Source: SB11 sp964584305
Lineage (GTDB): Bacteria; Bacteroidota; Bacteroidia; UBA8524
Direction of reading: 5' to 3'
Length of the DNA: 64,000 nt
NCBI GenBank assembly: GCA_964584305.1
Contig: CAZOZL010000012.1
Location: 1-64,000, forward strand
Shown here: positions 8,439-17,721 of the stretch, piece by piece
Position numbering within the stretch: the stretch's first letter is position 1
How the letters are laid out: each line of letters starts with the position of its first letter
Program-made: the position numbers and the translations under genes
The notes under the pieces: model-generated
What the model saw: the letters and a program-made list of their open reading frames with translations, nothing else
Database searches by the model: none
Told to the model about the DNA's origin: nothing

Positions 8439-8483
8439 AGGGGTGCACTTGTTTTTAATAAGTCAATTTTTAGGGGTGCACTT
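8439..8483. repeat. 12-bp direct repeat pair between prfB and the PAS kinase
   Basis: AGGGGTGCACTT occurs at 8439-8450 and again at 8472-8483, each containing the palindrome GTGCAC, in the short gap between two convergent genes. No clear terminator hairpin is present otherwise. Function unknown. Confidence 0.6.
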
Positions 8484-11400
8484 CTACTCTTTAGGCCAAG
8501 TAAAGTAAAAAGTTGCGCCTTTTCCTTTTGCTGATTCTACCCATACTTCGCCGCCTTTTTCGTCTATTATTTTTTTCACTATGGCAAGCCCTACGCCGGT
8601 ACTTTCTACCTTGTCTCGTGCTTCAAGAGTTTGGAAAATGACAAATATTTTCTCGTGGTATTCTTCTTCAATACCATCTCCATTATCAGTAATTCCAAAT
8701 TTATAAAACTTGCCTATTTCTTTACAGGTTATTTTCAGGGTAGGTTTAGGGTTTTTATTGTACTTAATAACATTGCTAATAAAATTAGCGAATATCTGTT
8801 CTAAGGCTATTTTTTCGGTAGTAAGCGTGGGTAGTTTTGCGGGAATACTTATTTTAAGCTCTTTGGGTGGAGCTAACATATCTATTATTCCATCAATTAA
8901 TGAGCGAATATTTACCGTACTTGGGTTAACGGTAATACGTCCTGCCCGTGAGTAGTTCAGTATTCCATTAATAAGGTCTTCAAGTCTGCCTACTCTGCCT
9001 CTAAGTAGGTTAAATTGGTATTTTGTATCGCCTTTCAATTGCCCTTCAAGGTCTTCTTCAATCCACATACTAAGGTTGTTTATAGCTCGCAGTGGTGCTT
9101 TTAAATCGTGTGATACTATGTAGGCAAATTGGTCAAGTTCTTTATTAATACTTTCAAGTTCGTTGGTATATTCTTTTAGTTGGCGTTCTGCCTCTTTTTG
9201 CTGGGTTATATCCTGAAAAATGCCTCGCACATAAGGGACTCTACCCGCTTCAATTACGGGTATTCCTTTTGTTCTCACATCTAATATTTTATCCGTTTTT
9301 GTTATTATTTGCGATTGTATATCAAAAGGTTTTTTGTTATGTATTGCATTTTTAAGTGCCTCTACTATTGCAGGGCGGGTTTCTTTGGTATAAAAGGTAT
9401 GTACATTATCAAGCGTGGGGGTAAAATCTTTTTTTACTGCTTGTATGGTGTACATTTCTTCACTCCAAGTAACGGTATGGGTGCGCATATCAATTTCCCA
9501 GTTGCCCACGCGTGCTATGTGTTGCGCTTCTTGCAACTCGTTTTGCGATTTTAGTATTCTTTGTTCGGCAAGGGTGCTTTCTGTTACATCAAAGTTTACG
9601 CCAATCATGCGTAATGGTTTTTCTGTTTTTTCTTCTTTAAATAGTTTTGATATTGCTGTTATATAGCGTACTTCATTGTTTTTGGTGAGTATTCTAAAAG
9701 TATCTTTAAAATCGCCTTGTTTACCCTCGGTAGTGGCTTGTATGCTGTCGTATATGCGTTGTTTATCATCAGGGTGAAGTGTTTTATCAAAAGCATCGTA
9801 ATCGCTCTTATAATCGTTGGGGTTTATATCAAACAAGGGGTACATTTCTTTATCCCATAGCAGGTTGTCTGTTACCAAGTTCCAATCCCAAATACCAAGC
9901 CGTGCGGCTTGGGTAGCAAGGGTTAAACGTTCTTGGCTATCTTGTAGTTTTTTTTCGGCGGCTTTTCTTTCAGTAATATCTAAGCCAAAGCCAATCACAT
10001 TAGTTAACTCTCCCTCATTGTTTAGCAGGGGAAACATACGGCGCAGTGCCCATGTAGTGCCATTTGGCGTTTCTAAGGGTTCTTCAAATTCTATTTGCTC
10101 TTTGGTATAAGCCACTTTGTTAAATATAGCACGGCGGTTATGGGCTATGGTTTTGTCTCTTCCATATTTTTCGCAATAGTCATAGTCGTCTTTACCTATA
10201 ATAAACGCCCTTTTTTCAGGGTCTATAAATGCCATCTCATTGGCAAACATATATCTATGTTTACTATCAAAAACGGCTATTTCGGTGGGTATTTTGTTGA
10301 GTATAGTTTCGTAAAATGCTTGCAATTTTTTGCTTTCTTGCTCGGCCTCTTTACGGTCGGTAATATCGCGTGAGTTTAGCACTATGCCTTCAATACCTTG
10401 TACGTGAAGCAAATTGTTGGCTATACTTTCTACATATAGCCAGCTTCCGTTTTTGTGTTTGAAACGAAACTCTATAGGGTCTGATATTCCACCTCTATCC
10501 AATCCACTAAAAAATCTGCGGGTGGTTATTTTAATGTCATCAGGATGGATGAAATCGAAGAAGCTTTTGCCTACTACTTCTTTTTCTTCGTAGCCAAAAT
10601 TTCTGTAAAATGAGGGGCTTTCATACACTGTATCTCCCTTGTGGCTTAGTATGGTAGTAATATCTGTACTATTTTGTACTAATAAGCGAAAGCGGTTTTC
10701 GCTTTCTTTTAGTTTTTCTTCTGCTTCTATTTGCTCGGTAATATCTGTTAGCACACCTTGAAAGTAGGCGGCACTGTTTTCGTCTCCGTTTCTTACTATT
10801 TGTATGTCAGAGTCTATCCAATGGTAATTATCTTGACTATCTTTAAGTCTAAATCGCAGTTGTAGTTGTTCTGTCTTGTCTCTAAAACTTTGTAATACTT
10901 TGCGTGTTACTGGTTTCACATCATCAGGATGAACAAAATGTATAAAAGCAATATTTTGGCTTACCCATTCTTGGGCATCATAGCCATAAGCGGCAATGTT
11001 TTCTGATATATACTCAATATTAAGTTTAAAGTTGGGTGTCCAGCGGATGAGTAATGTGGTACTACTTTTTATAATTAATTCTGATACTTGCGCTTTTTCC
11101 TGCGCTTCTTTTAACGGTGTAATATCTGTATGTGTACCTATAAATCTACGGTTTAATGTTCCGTTTTCCTCTTCACTTTCAATAATTTTCCCTCTGTCTA
11201 ATATATATTTATATGTACCATCAGCACAAAGTAGCCTATACTCGTTTTGGTAATTATTGCTTTTTCCTTCTACATGAGTTTCAAAAACTTTTCTAGCTTG
11301 GTTTCTATCTTCGGGATGAACAAACTCCCAAACTTGGGGAAACTGTGGCTGCATTGTAGGGTCTGTATAGCCAAACATTTCCTTCCACGTGTTTGATACA

Positions 11401-12455
11401 AACAGTGTGTTATTTTCAATGTCCCAATCCCAAACCCCATCTTGCCCACCACTAAGGGCGTATTTCCAGCGTTCTTCGCTTACTCTAAGCTCCTTTTCAA
11501 ATTCTTTTTTCTCGGTTATATCGGCTTCTATACCTATAAATCCTGTAAGGTCATTACTATCATTTTTAATAGGCGTAAGGTTTATGGCTAACCAAAATTT
11601 TTTCCCACTTTTACTGTAATAGTGCATTTCGCCATTAAAAGGTTCGCCATTTTTTATGGCTAAGCGCATTGCTTTTAGGGTATTTTTCGAAGTATTTTCG
11701 CCTTGCAGCAAATCGCTAGGTTTTTTGCCCATCAACTCGTTTAAGGTATAGCCAGTAACACGTACAAAAGCCTCGTTTGCCCAAGTAACAGACCCCCTTA
11801 TATCAAAAATTATAACAGAGTTTAGCGTTTTTTGGGCGACTATACTTAATTTTTTTATTTCCTCATCGGTTATTTTTTTTGGTGTAATATCAGTTTTTAT
11901 TGCCATGTACTGATATACTTCTCCTTGCGCGTTATGGAAGGGTATTATATTGGTAGCCTCCCAGTATTCTTTTCCTTTTTTTGTTCGATTTTTTACCTCA
12001 CCGCTCCATATTTCGCCTTTGCTGATGGTTGCCCAAAGGGTTTTCCAAAAATTTTCGGTATGATAGCCTGATGTTATTACTTTATGTGGCTTGCCCACAA
12101 GCTCTTTTTTACTGTAGCCGCTGGTTTCGCAAAACCTGTTGTTTACATCGGTTATAATACCCTCAGTATTGGTATAACTCACTGAAAAACTGGCATCCAC
12201 TGCCTTGCCAAACTCATTTAGCTTTTTGTATGATTCTGTTAGTGCTTCTTTTATCTCGTCTTTCTCATTATTTAAAAGGTTTTTGCTTTTAAATAACTCT
12301 TGTGAGTTTAACTCTAATTCCTGTGCAAGATGTTTATAGTCATCGTCAAAATTTTGGTAGGAATTGTTAATATCCTCAAGCAGTTGTTTTATTTCTGCTG
12401 GAGTTTTATCACTATTAAGATGTTTCTTTAGTTGCTTTTTTAATAGCTTATGCAT
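8484..12455 (-). CDS. Soluble sensor histidine kinase with eight PAS domains
   Basis: This 1323-residue protein has no membrane segment. After an N-terminal coiled-coil-like stretch (1-75) I count eight successive PAS/PAC units, starting near FGKAVDAS, TLNSVIIFD, ALSGGQDGVWDWD, STTLLIRW, QNSTDITTI, ILNKIPTEIAVFD, TQAARLGIWDWN and AQHIARVGNWEID. A short coiled coil leads to HisKA with phospho-accepting His1116 (SHDLKAP) and a HATPase_c domain with N box (NFISNVIKYN), DNGDG and STGVGLA. There is no receiver domain, so phosphate must go to a separate regulator. The divergent neighbour at 12712 is a lone Hpt protein, a plausible relay partner by position only. The ligands of the PAS domains are unknown. 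Confidence 0.92.
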   Translation of the reverse strand: MHKLLKKQLKKHLNSDKTPAEIKQLLEDINNSYQNFDDDYKHLAQELELNSQELFKSKNLLNNEKDEIKEALTESYKKLNEFGKAVDASFSVSYTNTEGIITDVNNRFCETSGYSKKELVGKPHKVITSGYHTENFWKTLWATISKGEIWSGEVKNRTKKGKEYWEATNIIPFHNAQGEVYQYMAIKTDITPKKITDEEIKKLSIVAQKTLNSVIIFDIRGSVTWANEAFVRVTGYTLNELMGKKPSDLLQGENTSKNTLKAMRLAIKNGEPFNGEMHYYSKSGKKFWLAINLTPIKNDSNDLTGFIGIEADITEKKEFEKELRVSEERWKYALSGGQDGVWDWDIENNTLFVSNTWKEMFGYTDPTMQPQFPQVWEFVHPEDRNQARKVFETHVEGKSNNYQNEYRLLCADGTYKYILDRGKIIESEEENGTLNRRFIGTHTDITPLKEAQEKAQVSELIIKSSTTLLIRWTPNFKLNIEYISENIAAYGYDAQEWVSQNIAFIHFVHPDDVKPVTRKVLQSFRDKTEQLQLRFRLKDSQDNYHWIDSDIQIVRNGDENSAAYFQGVLTDITEQIEAEEKLKESENRFRLLVQNSTDITTILSHKGDTVYESPSFYRNFGYEEKEVVGKSFFDFIHPDDIKITTRRFFSGLDRGGISDPIEFRFKHKNGSWLYVESIANNLLHVQGIEGIVLNSRDITDRKEAEQESKKLQAFYETILNKIPTEIAVFDSKHRYMFANEMAFIDPEKRAFIIGKDDYDYCEKYGRDKTIAHNRRAIFNKVAYTKEQIEFEEPLETPNGTTWALRRMFPLLNNEGELTNVIGFGLDITERKAAEKKLQDSQERLTLATQAARLGIWDWNLVTDNLLWDKEMYPLFDINPNDYKSDYDAFDKTLHPDDKQRIYDSIQATTEGKQGDFKDTFRILTKNNEVRYITAISKLFKEEKTEKPLRMIGVNFDVTESTLAEQRILKSQNELQEAQHIARVGNWEIDMRTHTVTWSEEMYTIQAVKKDFTPTLDNVHTFYTKETRPAIVEALKNAIHNKKPFDIQSQIITKTDKILDVRTKGIPVIEAGRVPYVRGIFQDITQQKEAERQLKEYTNELESINKELDQFAYIVSHDLKAPLRAINNLSMWIEEDLEGQLKGDTKYQFNLLRGRVGRLEDLINGILNYSRAGRITVNPSTVNIRSLIDGIIDMLAPPKELKISIPAKLPTLTTEKIALEQIFANFISNVIKYNKNPKPTLKITCKEIGKFYKFGITDNGDGIEEEYHEKIFVIFQTLEARDKVESTGVGLAIVKKIIDEKGGEVWVESAKGKGATFYFTWPKE

Positions 12456-12693
12456 TAATTTTTTATTTTTTTGCTAAGTAAGAATAAATAGTTAGTGTTT
12501 GCTTATGTAGTTTACTTTTTAGTTGCCCAATATTTTTGTTTGTGAAATAATGTTGTACTATTTCATAGTAAGGTGTCGATAAATTCCAATTGCAATGTAT
12601 TAAATTTTGATAAGAAAATGCTAACTTTTTAAAATATAGGATGTTTATTTGCGATGGTGAATAATTTTTATAAATTTTTTTCAATTTATAATA

Positions 12694-12701
12694 TAGCTTT
12701 G
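12694..12701 (+). promoter_or_regulatory. Putative -7 box for the Hpt gene
   Basis: TAGCTTTG is an exact TAnnTTTG match ten bases before the Hpt start codon, which would leave a very short leader. Confidence 0.45.
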
Positions 12702-12711
12702 TATCTCTTTC

Positions 12712-13050
12712 ATGGAAAAATTATACGACTTATCTGAATTTGAGGCATTAGCCATGGGCGATGAGGGCTTTATTAAAGAGCTTTTAGCCGCTAATATTGA
12801 AAGTATTGAAGAAGGCATTGTCGATATTGATAGTAGTATAAATACAGGTGATTTAGATGCTGCTGGGCAAGCGGCACATAAAATTAAGCCATTATTGGCT
12901 ATGCTAAAGGCAGGTGATATATATCAAAGTATTGTTGACTTGGAACGTTTTGCACATAAAGAACCCAACCCAGAGATGGCGCAAGCAGCTTATAAGATAT
13001 TTCAAGCTAAAGCTCCTATTCTTATAGAGCAACTTAAAGCATTACTTTAG
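12712..13050 (+). CDS. Stand-alone histidine phosphotransfer (Hpt) protein
   Basis: This 112-residue all-helical protein has an Hpt motif, AAHKIKPLLAML, with the phospho-accepting His56 and the conserved Lys three positions later (HxxK). The usual glycine of HxxKG is Pro here (HKIKP), and residues 63-68 supply the following small-residue turn. It is divergent from the eight-PAS kinase, 256 bases apart. A lone Hpt protein shuttles phosphate between a hybrid kinase and a response regulator; neither a receiver domain nor a regulator is encoded nearby. Confidence 0.82.
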   Translation: MEKLYDLSEFEALAMGDEGFIKELLAANIESIEEGIVDIDSSINTGDLDAAGQAAHKIKPLLAMLKAGDIYQSIVDLERFAHKEPNPEMAQAAYKIFQAKAPILIEQLKALL

Positions 13051-13244
13051 TTTTATTCGCACACAGTTTATAGGTTTTGGACTATTGTAGCGTGTTATTC
13101 CTACGAAAGCAGGAATTCTTTAGTTTAAGATGGTTAAAAACTTTGCTGTAGTTTTAGTTTTATGCCTGCTATAGGCGGTCAAATTTCTATTACAAAATAA
13201 TATACCTGTTTTACTCCGACTCACATTACACGTAAAGTAACTGC
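13051..13244. other. Intergenic segment with small hairpins
   Basis: A 194-base gap between convergent genes. It contains TTCCT-N7-AGGAA at about 13089-13106, a hairpin of the type often dispersed in Bacteroidota genomes, and no ORF of interest. No canonical terminator with a T run was found. Confidence 0.4.
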
Positions 13245-14582
13245 TTAATCTTGCGCTCTGTCTAAAAACCGTTGGTCTATTTCTTTTGTTGTTTTAGCTC
13301 CCAACTCTTTCAGTTTATTTGTTTGCTTTACTAAATTATTTTGCCCTGAAACCAACTTTTTCATTGCATCTTCATAAATTGATTTGGATTTATCCATATG
13401 CTCACCCACTTTTTTAAGGTCTTCTGTAAACCCAACAAACTTATCGTGTAGTGTCCCTCCTATTCGTGCTATTTCCTGCACGTTTCTATTTTGGTATTCT
13501 TGCTTCCAAATGCTTGATATGGTTCTTAAAGTAGCTAATAGTGTACTGGTTGATACTATAATAATATTCCTATCAAAGGCATCATTAAAAATAGTATTAT
13601 CGTTTTGCACTGCAAGTGTAAAAGCAGGTTCTATGGGGATAAATAATAGCACAAAATCGGGCGATGTTACTTCGTATAACTCGTGGTAACGCTTATCACT
13701 TAGCTGTTTCACGTGTTCTTTTATAGATTTTATATGTGCTTTTAGCCATACTGCCTGCTCATCTTCATCGGTAGTTGCGGTAATGCGCTCGTAGGCTGTT
13801 AATGATACTTTTGAATCGACTATAATATTCTTATTATCAGGTAGTTTTATAATCACATCGGGCTGTTGGCGTTTGCCTTCCTCATTCACAAAACTTTCTT
13901 GCACAGTATATTCCTGCCCTTTAGTTAAGCCACTTTTTTCTAAAACACGCTCTAATATTATTTCACCCCAATTTCCTTGTGTTTTATTGTCTCCTTTTAG
14001 GGCTTTGGTAAGCCTAATTGCGTCTTCACGCATCCCTTGATTAAGCTCCGTAAGATTCCGTATTTGCTCTTGTAATCGGCTTTGTTCTTTGCTGCTTTCT
14101 AAATGGGTTGACTCTACTTTTTGCTTAAACTCCTCCATTTTTTCTTTCAAAGGTGTTAAAACCATGTCTAAGCTAATACGGTTTTGGCGAACAAATTTTT
14201 CGCTTTTTTCTTCAAATATTCTATTGGCAAGGTTTTCAAATTCTTTAGCCAAACGCTGTTGCAATGTTTCTATTTCTTGTTTTTGTGTGTTTAGTTTTTC
14301 TTCAAGGTTTTTTAGCTGGTTGGCTAATTTGCTGTTTTCAGCAGTAAGCTCAAGGCTTTGCTCTTGGGCATTTGCTACCACAGTTTTGGTTTCGTTTATG
14401 GTAACCTGCAAATTTTGCGCTTTTTCATTTAATGCCGATTTTTCTGCGGTTATTTTTGCCACCTCATTGGCACACATATCATACTCTTTTTTTGGTATCA
14501 TTTGGGCTGTTTTATTCTTGCCCAATAGCCACCCAATAAAAATGCCTGCACCAATACCTATAATTAAGACTACTATTTCCAT
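13245..14582 (-). CDS. rmuC: RmuC-family DNA recombination protein
   Basis: This 445-residue protein has one N-terminal membrane helix (about 3-20), a long coiled coil (about 45-200) and the RmuC nuclease-like core. The hallmark block GNWGEIILERVLE is followed by QPDVIIKLP and IIVDSKVSLTAYER, the DxSK pattern of a PD-(D/E)XK-type fold. RmuC limits inversions at short inverted repeats in Escherichia coli. It is transcribed divergently from the CapA-like gene with a 62-base gap. Confidence 0.93.
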   Translation of the reverse strand: MEIVVLIIGIGAGIFIGWLLGKNKTAQMIPKKEYDMCANEVAKITAEKSALNEKAQNLQVTINETKTVVANAQEQSLELTAENSKLANQLKNLEEKLNTQKQEIETLQQRLAKEFENLANRIFEEKSEKFVRQNRISLDMVLTPLKEKMEEFKQKVESTHLESSKEQSRLQEQIRNLTELNQGMREDAIRLTKALKGDNKTQGNWGEIILERVLEKSGLTKGQEYTVQESFVNEEGKRQQPDVIIKLPDNKNIIVDSKVSLTAYERITATTDEDEQAVWLKAHIKSIKEHVKQLSDKRYHELYEVTSPDFVLLFIPIEPAFTLAVQNDNTIFNDAFDRNIIIVSTSTLLATLRTISSIWKQEYQNRNVQEIARIGGTLHDKFVGFTEDLKKVGEHMDKSKSIYEDAMKKLVSGQNNLVKQTNKLKELGAKTTKEIDQRFLDRAQD

Positions 14583-14644
14583 ATTTTTGCCCTTTTGCTA
14601 TAATATACTAACCCGCTAAACCAAAAAGCAATAATCGTACTAAA

Positions 14645-16024
14645 TTGGGACTTTTTAACATCAAAACACTCACAAAGCCTACCCGTGCCATCACCTTTAA
14701 GGGGCGAGTATTAGCTGGTGTATTGTGGATAATTTTTGGGGTGTTCCATTTATTAAAACGAAAAAAATGGCAATACCCGCCACAAGGCTTTCGCGATGAT
14801 CCCTTACATTTTAAGCTAAAAGACATTCTTTTTTTTGGATACAAATACTATTTTAAAACGATTGAAAAGGCTGAAAAAAACTCGGGTATAGAAGAGTATT
14901 TCCTCTCACAGAATTTTGTTTTTCCTGAAAAACCTTTAACTGCTAAAACCATTACCCTAAGTGCTGGTGGAGATTTGATGCCTTATGAGTGGGTATGCCC
15001 CGCATCTACCGTACATTTATGGGATGAGGTGGGCGACTTCTTTTTTAATAGTGATATTGTATTTGCCAATCTTGAAACGCCTATTTGCAAAACAGAACCC
15101 GAAAGTGCCACCCCAGAAATTATGCTAAATGATATGTATTTTAATGGGTCTGAAAAATTGCTTGCTATTTATAGTGGAAATGGAAAATACAAGGGCTACA
15201 ATATAGTAAGCACGGCTAACAACCATATGTTGGATATGGGAGAACAGGGCTTGAAAGATACGTTGGCTTTTTTAGCTAAGAAAGGCGTACAGGCTGTGGG
15301 TTCGGCAAGAGATGAGGAAGAGCAAAATAATTTCCCCATTATAGAGCGTGATGGGATTAAGGTAGCTTTTATAGCCTACACTTATAGTCTTAATAAATTA
15401 GAGCCTATTAAGGGCAAAGAATATTTGACTAACTACCTGCCGCTAAACCAAGAAGGCTGCGATATTAGCTTAATAAAACGGCATACAGAATGGGCAAGAG
15501 AACGAGGTGCTGATATGGTAATATGCTCACTACATTGTGGCTGTGCGTACCAAGCATATCCTGCAAACCATACCGTAGATTTGTACCACCGCATTTTTGA
15601 TGAAGCAGGTGTGGATGTGATTTTGGGACACCATCCACACAACCCACAACCTATGGAGCAATACCTGTTTTCTGACCCGATAACGGGTGTGCAAAAAATT
15701 GGGTTTGCAGTATATTCTTTGGGTGATTTTGTAGCCTACGATTTAAATATTTTTTGTAGGATGCCTTTACTGCTAAAACTTCAAATAAGCAAAACGCTTG
15801 AACATACCTATATATCAGGTATAGAAATATTGCCCGCTTATATAGCAGGGAAAAAAACGGGTAAAAACCTTGATTTGCGATTGCTGAACCTTAATAATTT
15901 AGCGGAAAATGATTTTAATCACCCATTTATAGATGCAGCATTAAAAAAAGAAGCCAAAACATTAAACAACTTTTTACAAAACCATATTTTACCTTTTCAA
16001 CATAAAAAATGCGTGGTGAAGTAG
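14645..16024 (+). CDS. CapA-family (PGA_cap) metallophosphatase-like protein
   Basis: This protein resembles the poly-gamma-glutamate capsule enzyme CapA, whose fold is related to calcineurin-like phosphoesterases. Motifs are AGGDLMP near residue 105, NLETPIC, TANNHMLDMGEQG, SLHCGCAY and GHHPHNPQP. A hydrophobic segment at about 25-40 (VLAGVLWIIFGVF) probably anchors it. The start is uncertain: the only candidate near the N-terminus is TTG at 14645, since the first in-frame ATG is beyond residue 100 and a stop lies at 14609. CapB and CapC partners are absent, so polyglutamate synthesis is not implied. Confidence 0.85.
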   Translation: MGLFNIKTLTKPTRAITFKGRVLAGVLWIIFGVFHLLKRKKWQYPPQGFRDDPLHFKLKDILFFGYKYYFKTIEKAEKNSGIEEYFLSQNFVFPEKPLTAKTITLSAGGDLMPYEWVCPASTVHLWDEVGDFFFNSDIVFANLETPICKTEPESATPEIMLNDMYFNGSEKLLAIYSGNGKYKGYNIVSTANNHMLDMGEQGLKDTLAFLAKKGVQAVGSARDEEEQNNFPIIERDGIKVAFIAYTYSLNKLEPIKGKEYLTNYLPLNQEGCDISLIKRHTEWARERGADMVICSLHCGCAYQAYPANHTVDLYHRIFDEAGVDVILGHHPHNPQPMEQYLFSDPITGVQKIGFAVYSLGDFVAYDLNIFCRMPLLLKLQISKTLEHTYISGIEILPAYIAGKKTGKNLDLRLLNLNNLAENDFNHPFIDAALKKEAKTLNNFLQNHILPFQHKKCVVK

Positions 16025-16104
16025 TGTGAGGTTAGTATAACTCTCCAAACTTATACATAGGCTTATCTATCCAAATGGAGTAGGGAGGCACTTCACTGGT
16101 TTAC

Positions 16105-17694
16105 TTAGTGTTGCACCACCATAGTTTTAGTTTGCTGGCTATTGCCATTGTGTATTTGGTAGTAATAATTGCCTGCTGGCAAATCAGCCACATTAAGGGT
16201 TATAATATGCTTACCCTGTTCGTAAGTTCCTTCATTTACTATGCCTACTTCACGCCCAGTATTATCAAATAGTTTTATTTGGGTATATCCACCCTCTGTA
16301 AAAAACTCAATTAACGTTGAGGTAGAGGCAGGGTTGGGGTAGTTTTGCATTAATTTTAACCCGCTCATAGCTTTAGCGGTTTCTGTTACAGATACATTAG
16401 TACCCGATTTTTTGAAAATGGGTAGTGTAGCAAAATTTTGTAGCATAGTAGCACTAATCTCGCTTTCAGAAATCTCAAACCAATCTGCCAATACCGAAGT
16501 ATATACACTACGAAAATCGTGTTGCATAGGCACATTACTTTGTACCGAAGCATTGTCGGGAATTGTAGGGTTGTTTCCAATTATCCCTGGGTTAACGCCT
16601 TTTCCAAACACCATTAATGGTGCTGCTGCACCATGGTCTGTGCCTAATCCAGCATTAGATTTTATACGGCGACCAAACTCACTAAAAGTCATTCCTGCCA
16701 CTTTATCATCCACTCCTAAAAGTTTCAAATCATCTTGAAAAGCAGCAATAGCTTCAGATACTCTTTGCATTAAAGTTGCGTGCGCTCCTGTATCCGTTCC
16801 TGCGTTGGTAACTTGTGCTGCATGAGTATCAAACCCGCCCAAATTTACCATATACACGGGTGTTTTCAATCCACCAGCCACTAAGCGTGCTACGATTTTA
16901 AGCTGTTCGGCAAGGCTATTGCCACTTGTTGGGTATTTGGTGGACATGGTATTGGCTTTAGCTGCCGCTGCCTTTATTGTAATAGAGTATTCTTGTGTTT
17001 GCTGTGCTACAAGGCGAATATACTCTAACTCATGCCCTGCTGGGGTATTGGGTAAAGGGTCTGTTGTTCCTGCAATTAATTGGTAAAAATTATCAGGATC
17101 GGTAATTGCCATACCTGTACCTGCTGTTGGTCCTTGCAGGGCTGGCGAAAGTACCGAGCCAATTTGCAATGCCAATGGGTCTGGCATATCAGTATTAGGG
17201 TATCCTGTTGGGAAATTTGGGTATTGCCCATCTAAAAACCTACCCAGCCAGCCACTATTCAAATATTGTTTACTATCAGATGCTGTGAGCCAAATATCAG
17301 TAGCCCTAAAATGAGAGAAGTTAGGGTTGGGGTAGCCCACATCTTGTACTATGCTTACCAAACCATCGTTATACATATCTCGCAACCCTGTTAGTGAAGG
17401 GTGCAACCCTGTTTTTATAGTCCCATCCAATTGTAGAATTTTGTTTTTTTCTATTATTACATTTTGGCGTGCTTTAAACAAGTTATCGTATTGATCTATG
17501 GGGATAACGGTATTTAACCCATCGTTACCACCGTTCAGCTGTATTAAAACTAAAACCTTACCGTTTTCTATGCTTTTTTGTGCTAATAAGCCAAGCAATG
17601 GCGAAGCTCCAAATGCTTTCATAGAAAGTCCGTTTACGAAAAACGGGGTAAGCCCTAATGGTGCTGATGCTTTTATAAAGTCCCTTCTTTTCAT
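16105..17694 (-). CDS. DUF1501 protein with type IX secretion sorting domain
   Basis: This 529-residue exported protein begins with a twin-arginine-like signal (MKRRDFIKAS). The DUF1501 domain follows, opening at VLVLIQLNGGNDGLN. It belongs to the alkaline-phosphatase/sulfatase-like superfamily, but activity here is unproven. The last 80 or so residues (from about 445, LMQNYPNPAS) form a type IX secretion system C-terminal sorting domain, so the protein is expected to cross the outer membrane and be attached to the surface or released. It follows the DUF1800 gene after 27 bases in the same direction, the usual pairing in Bacteroidota and Planctomycetota. Confidence 0.93.
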   Translation of the reverse strand: MKRRDFIKASAPLGLTPFFVNGLSMKAFGASPLLGLLAQKSIENGKVLVLIQLNGGNDGLNTVIPIDQYDNLFKARQNVIIEKNKILQLDGTIKTGLHPSLTGLRDMYNDGLVSIVQDVGYPNPNFSHFRATDIWLTASDSKQYLNSGWLGRFLDGQYPNFPTGYPNTDMPDPLALQIGSVLSPALQGPTAGTGMAITDPDNFYQLIAGTTDPLPNTPAGHELEYIRLVAQQTQEYSITIKAAAAKANTMSTKYPTSGNSLAEQLKIVARLVAGGLKTPVYMVNLGGFDTHAAQVTNAGTDTGAHATLMQRVSEAIAAFQDDLKLLGVDDKVAGMTFSEFGRRIKSNAGLGTDHGAAAPLMVFGKGVNPGIIGNNPTIPDNASVQSNVPMQHDFRSVYTSVLADWFEISESEISATMLQNFATLPIFKKSGTNVSVTETAKAMSGLKLMQNYPNPASTSTLIEFFTEGGYTQIKLFDNTGREVGIVNEGTYEQGKHIITLNVADLPAGNYYYQIHNGNSQQTKTMVVQH

Positions 17695-17721
17695 GGTAAT
17701 TTCTTTTTTAGGTGGTTAAAT

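Noticed and set aside
12463..12684. A 73-residue minus-strand reading frame between the PAS kinase and the Hpt gene
   Set aside because: It is rich in Tyr, Lys, Ile and Asn, has no recognisable family and fills an AT-rich divergent promoter region, so it may be chance.
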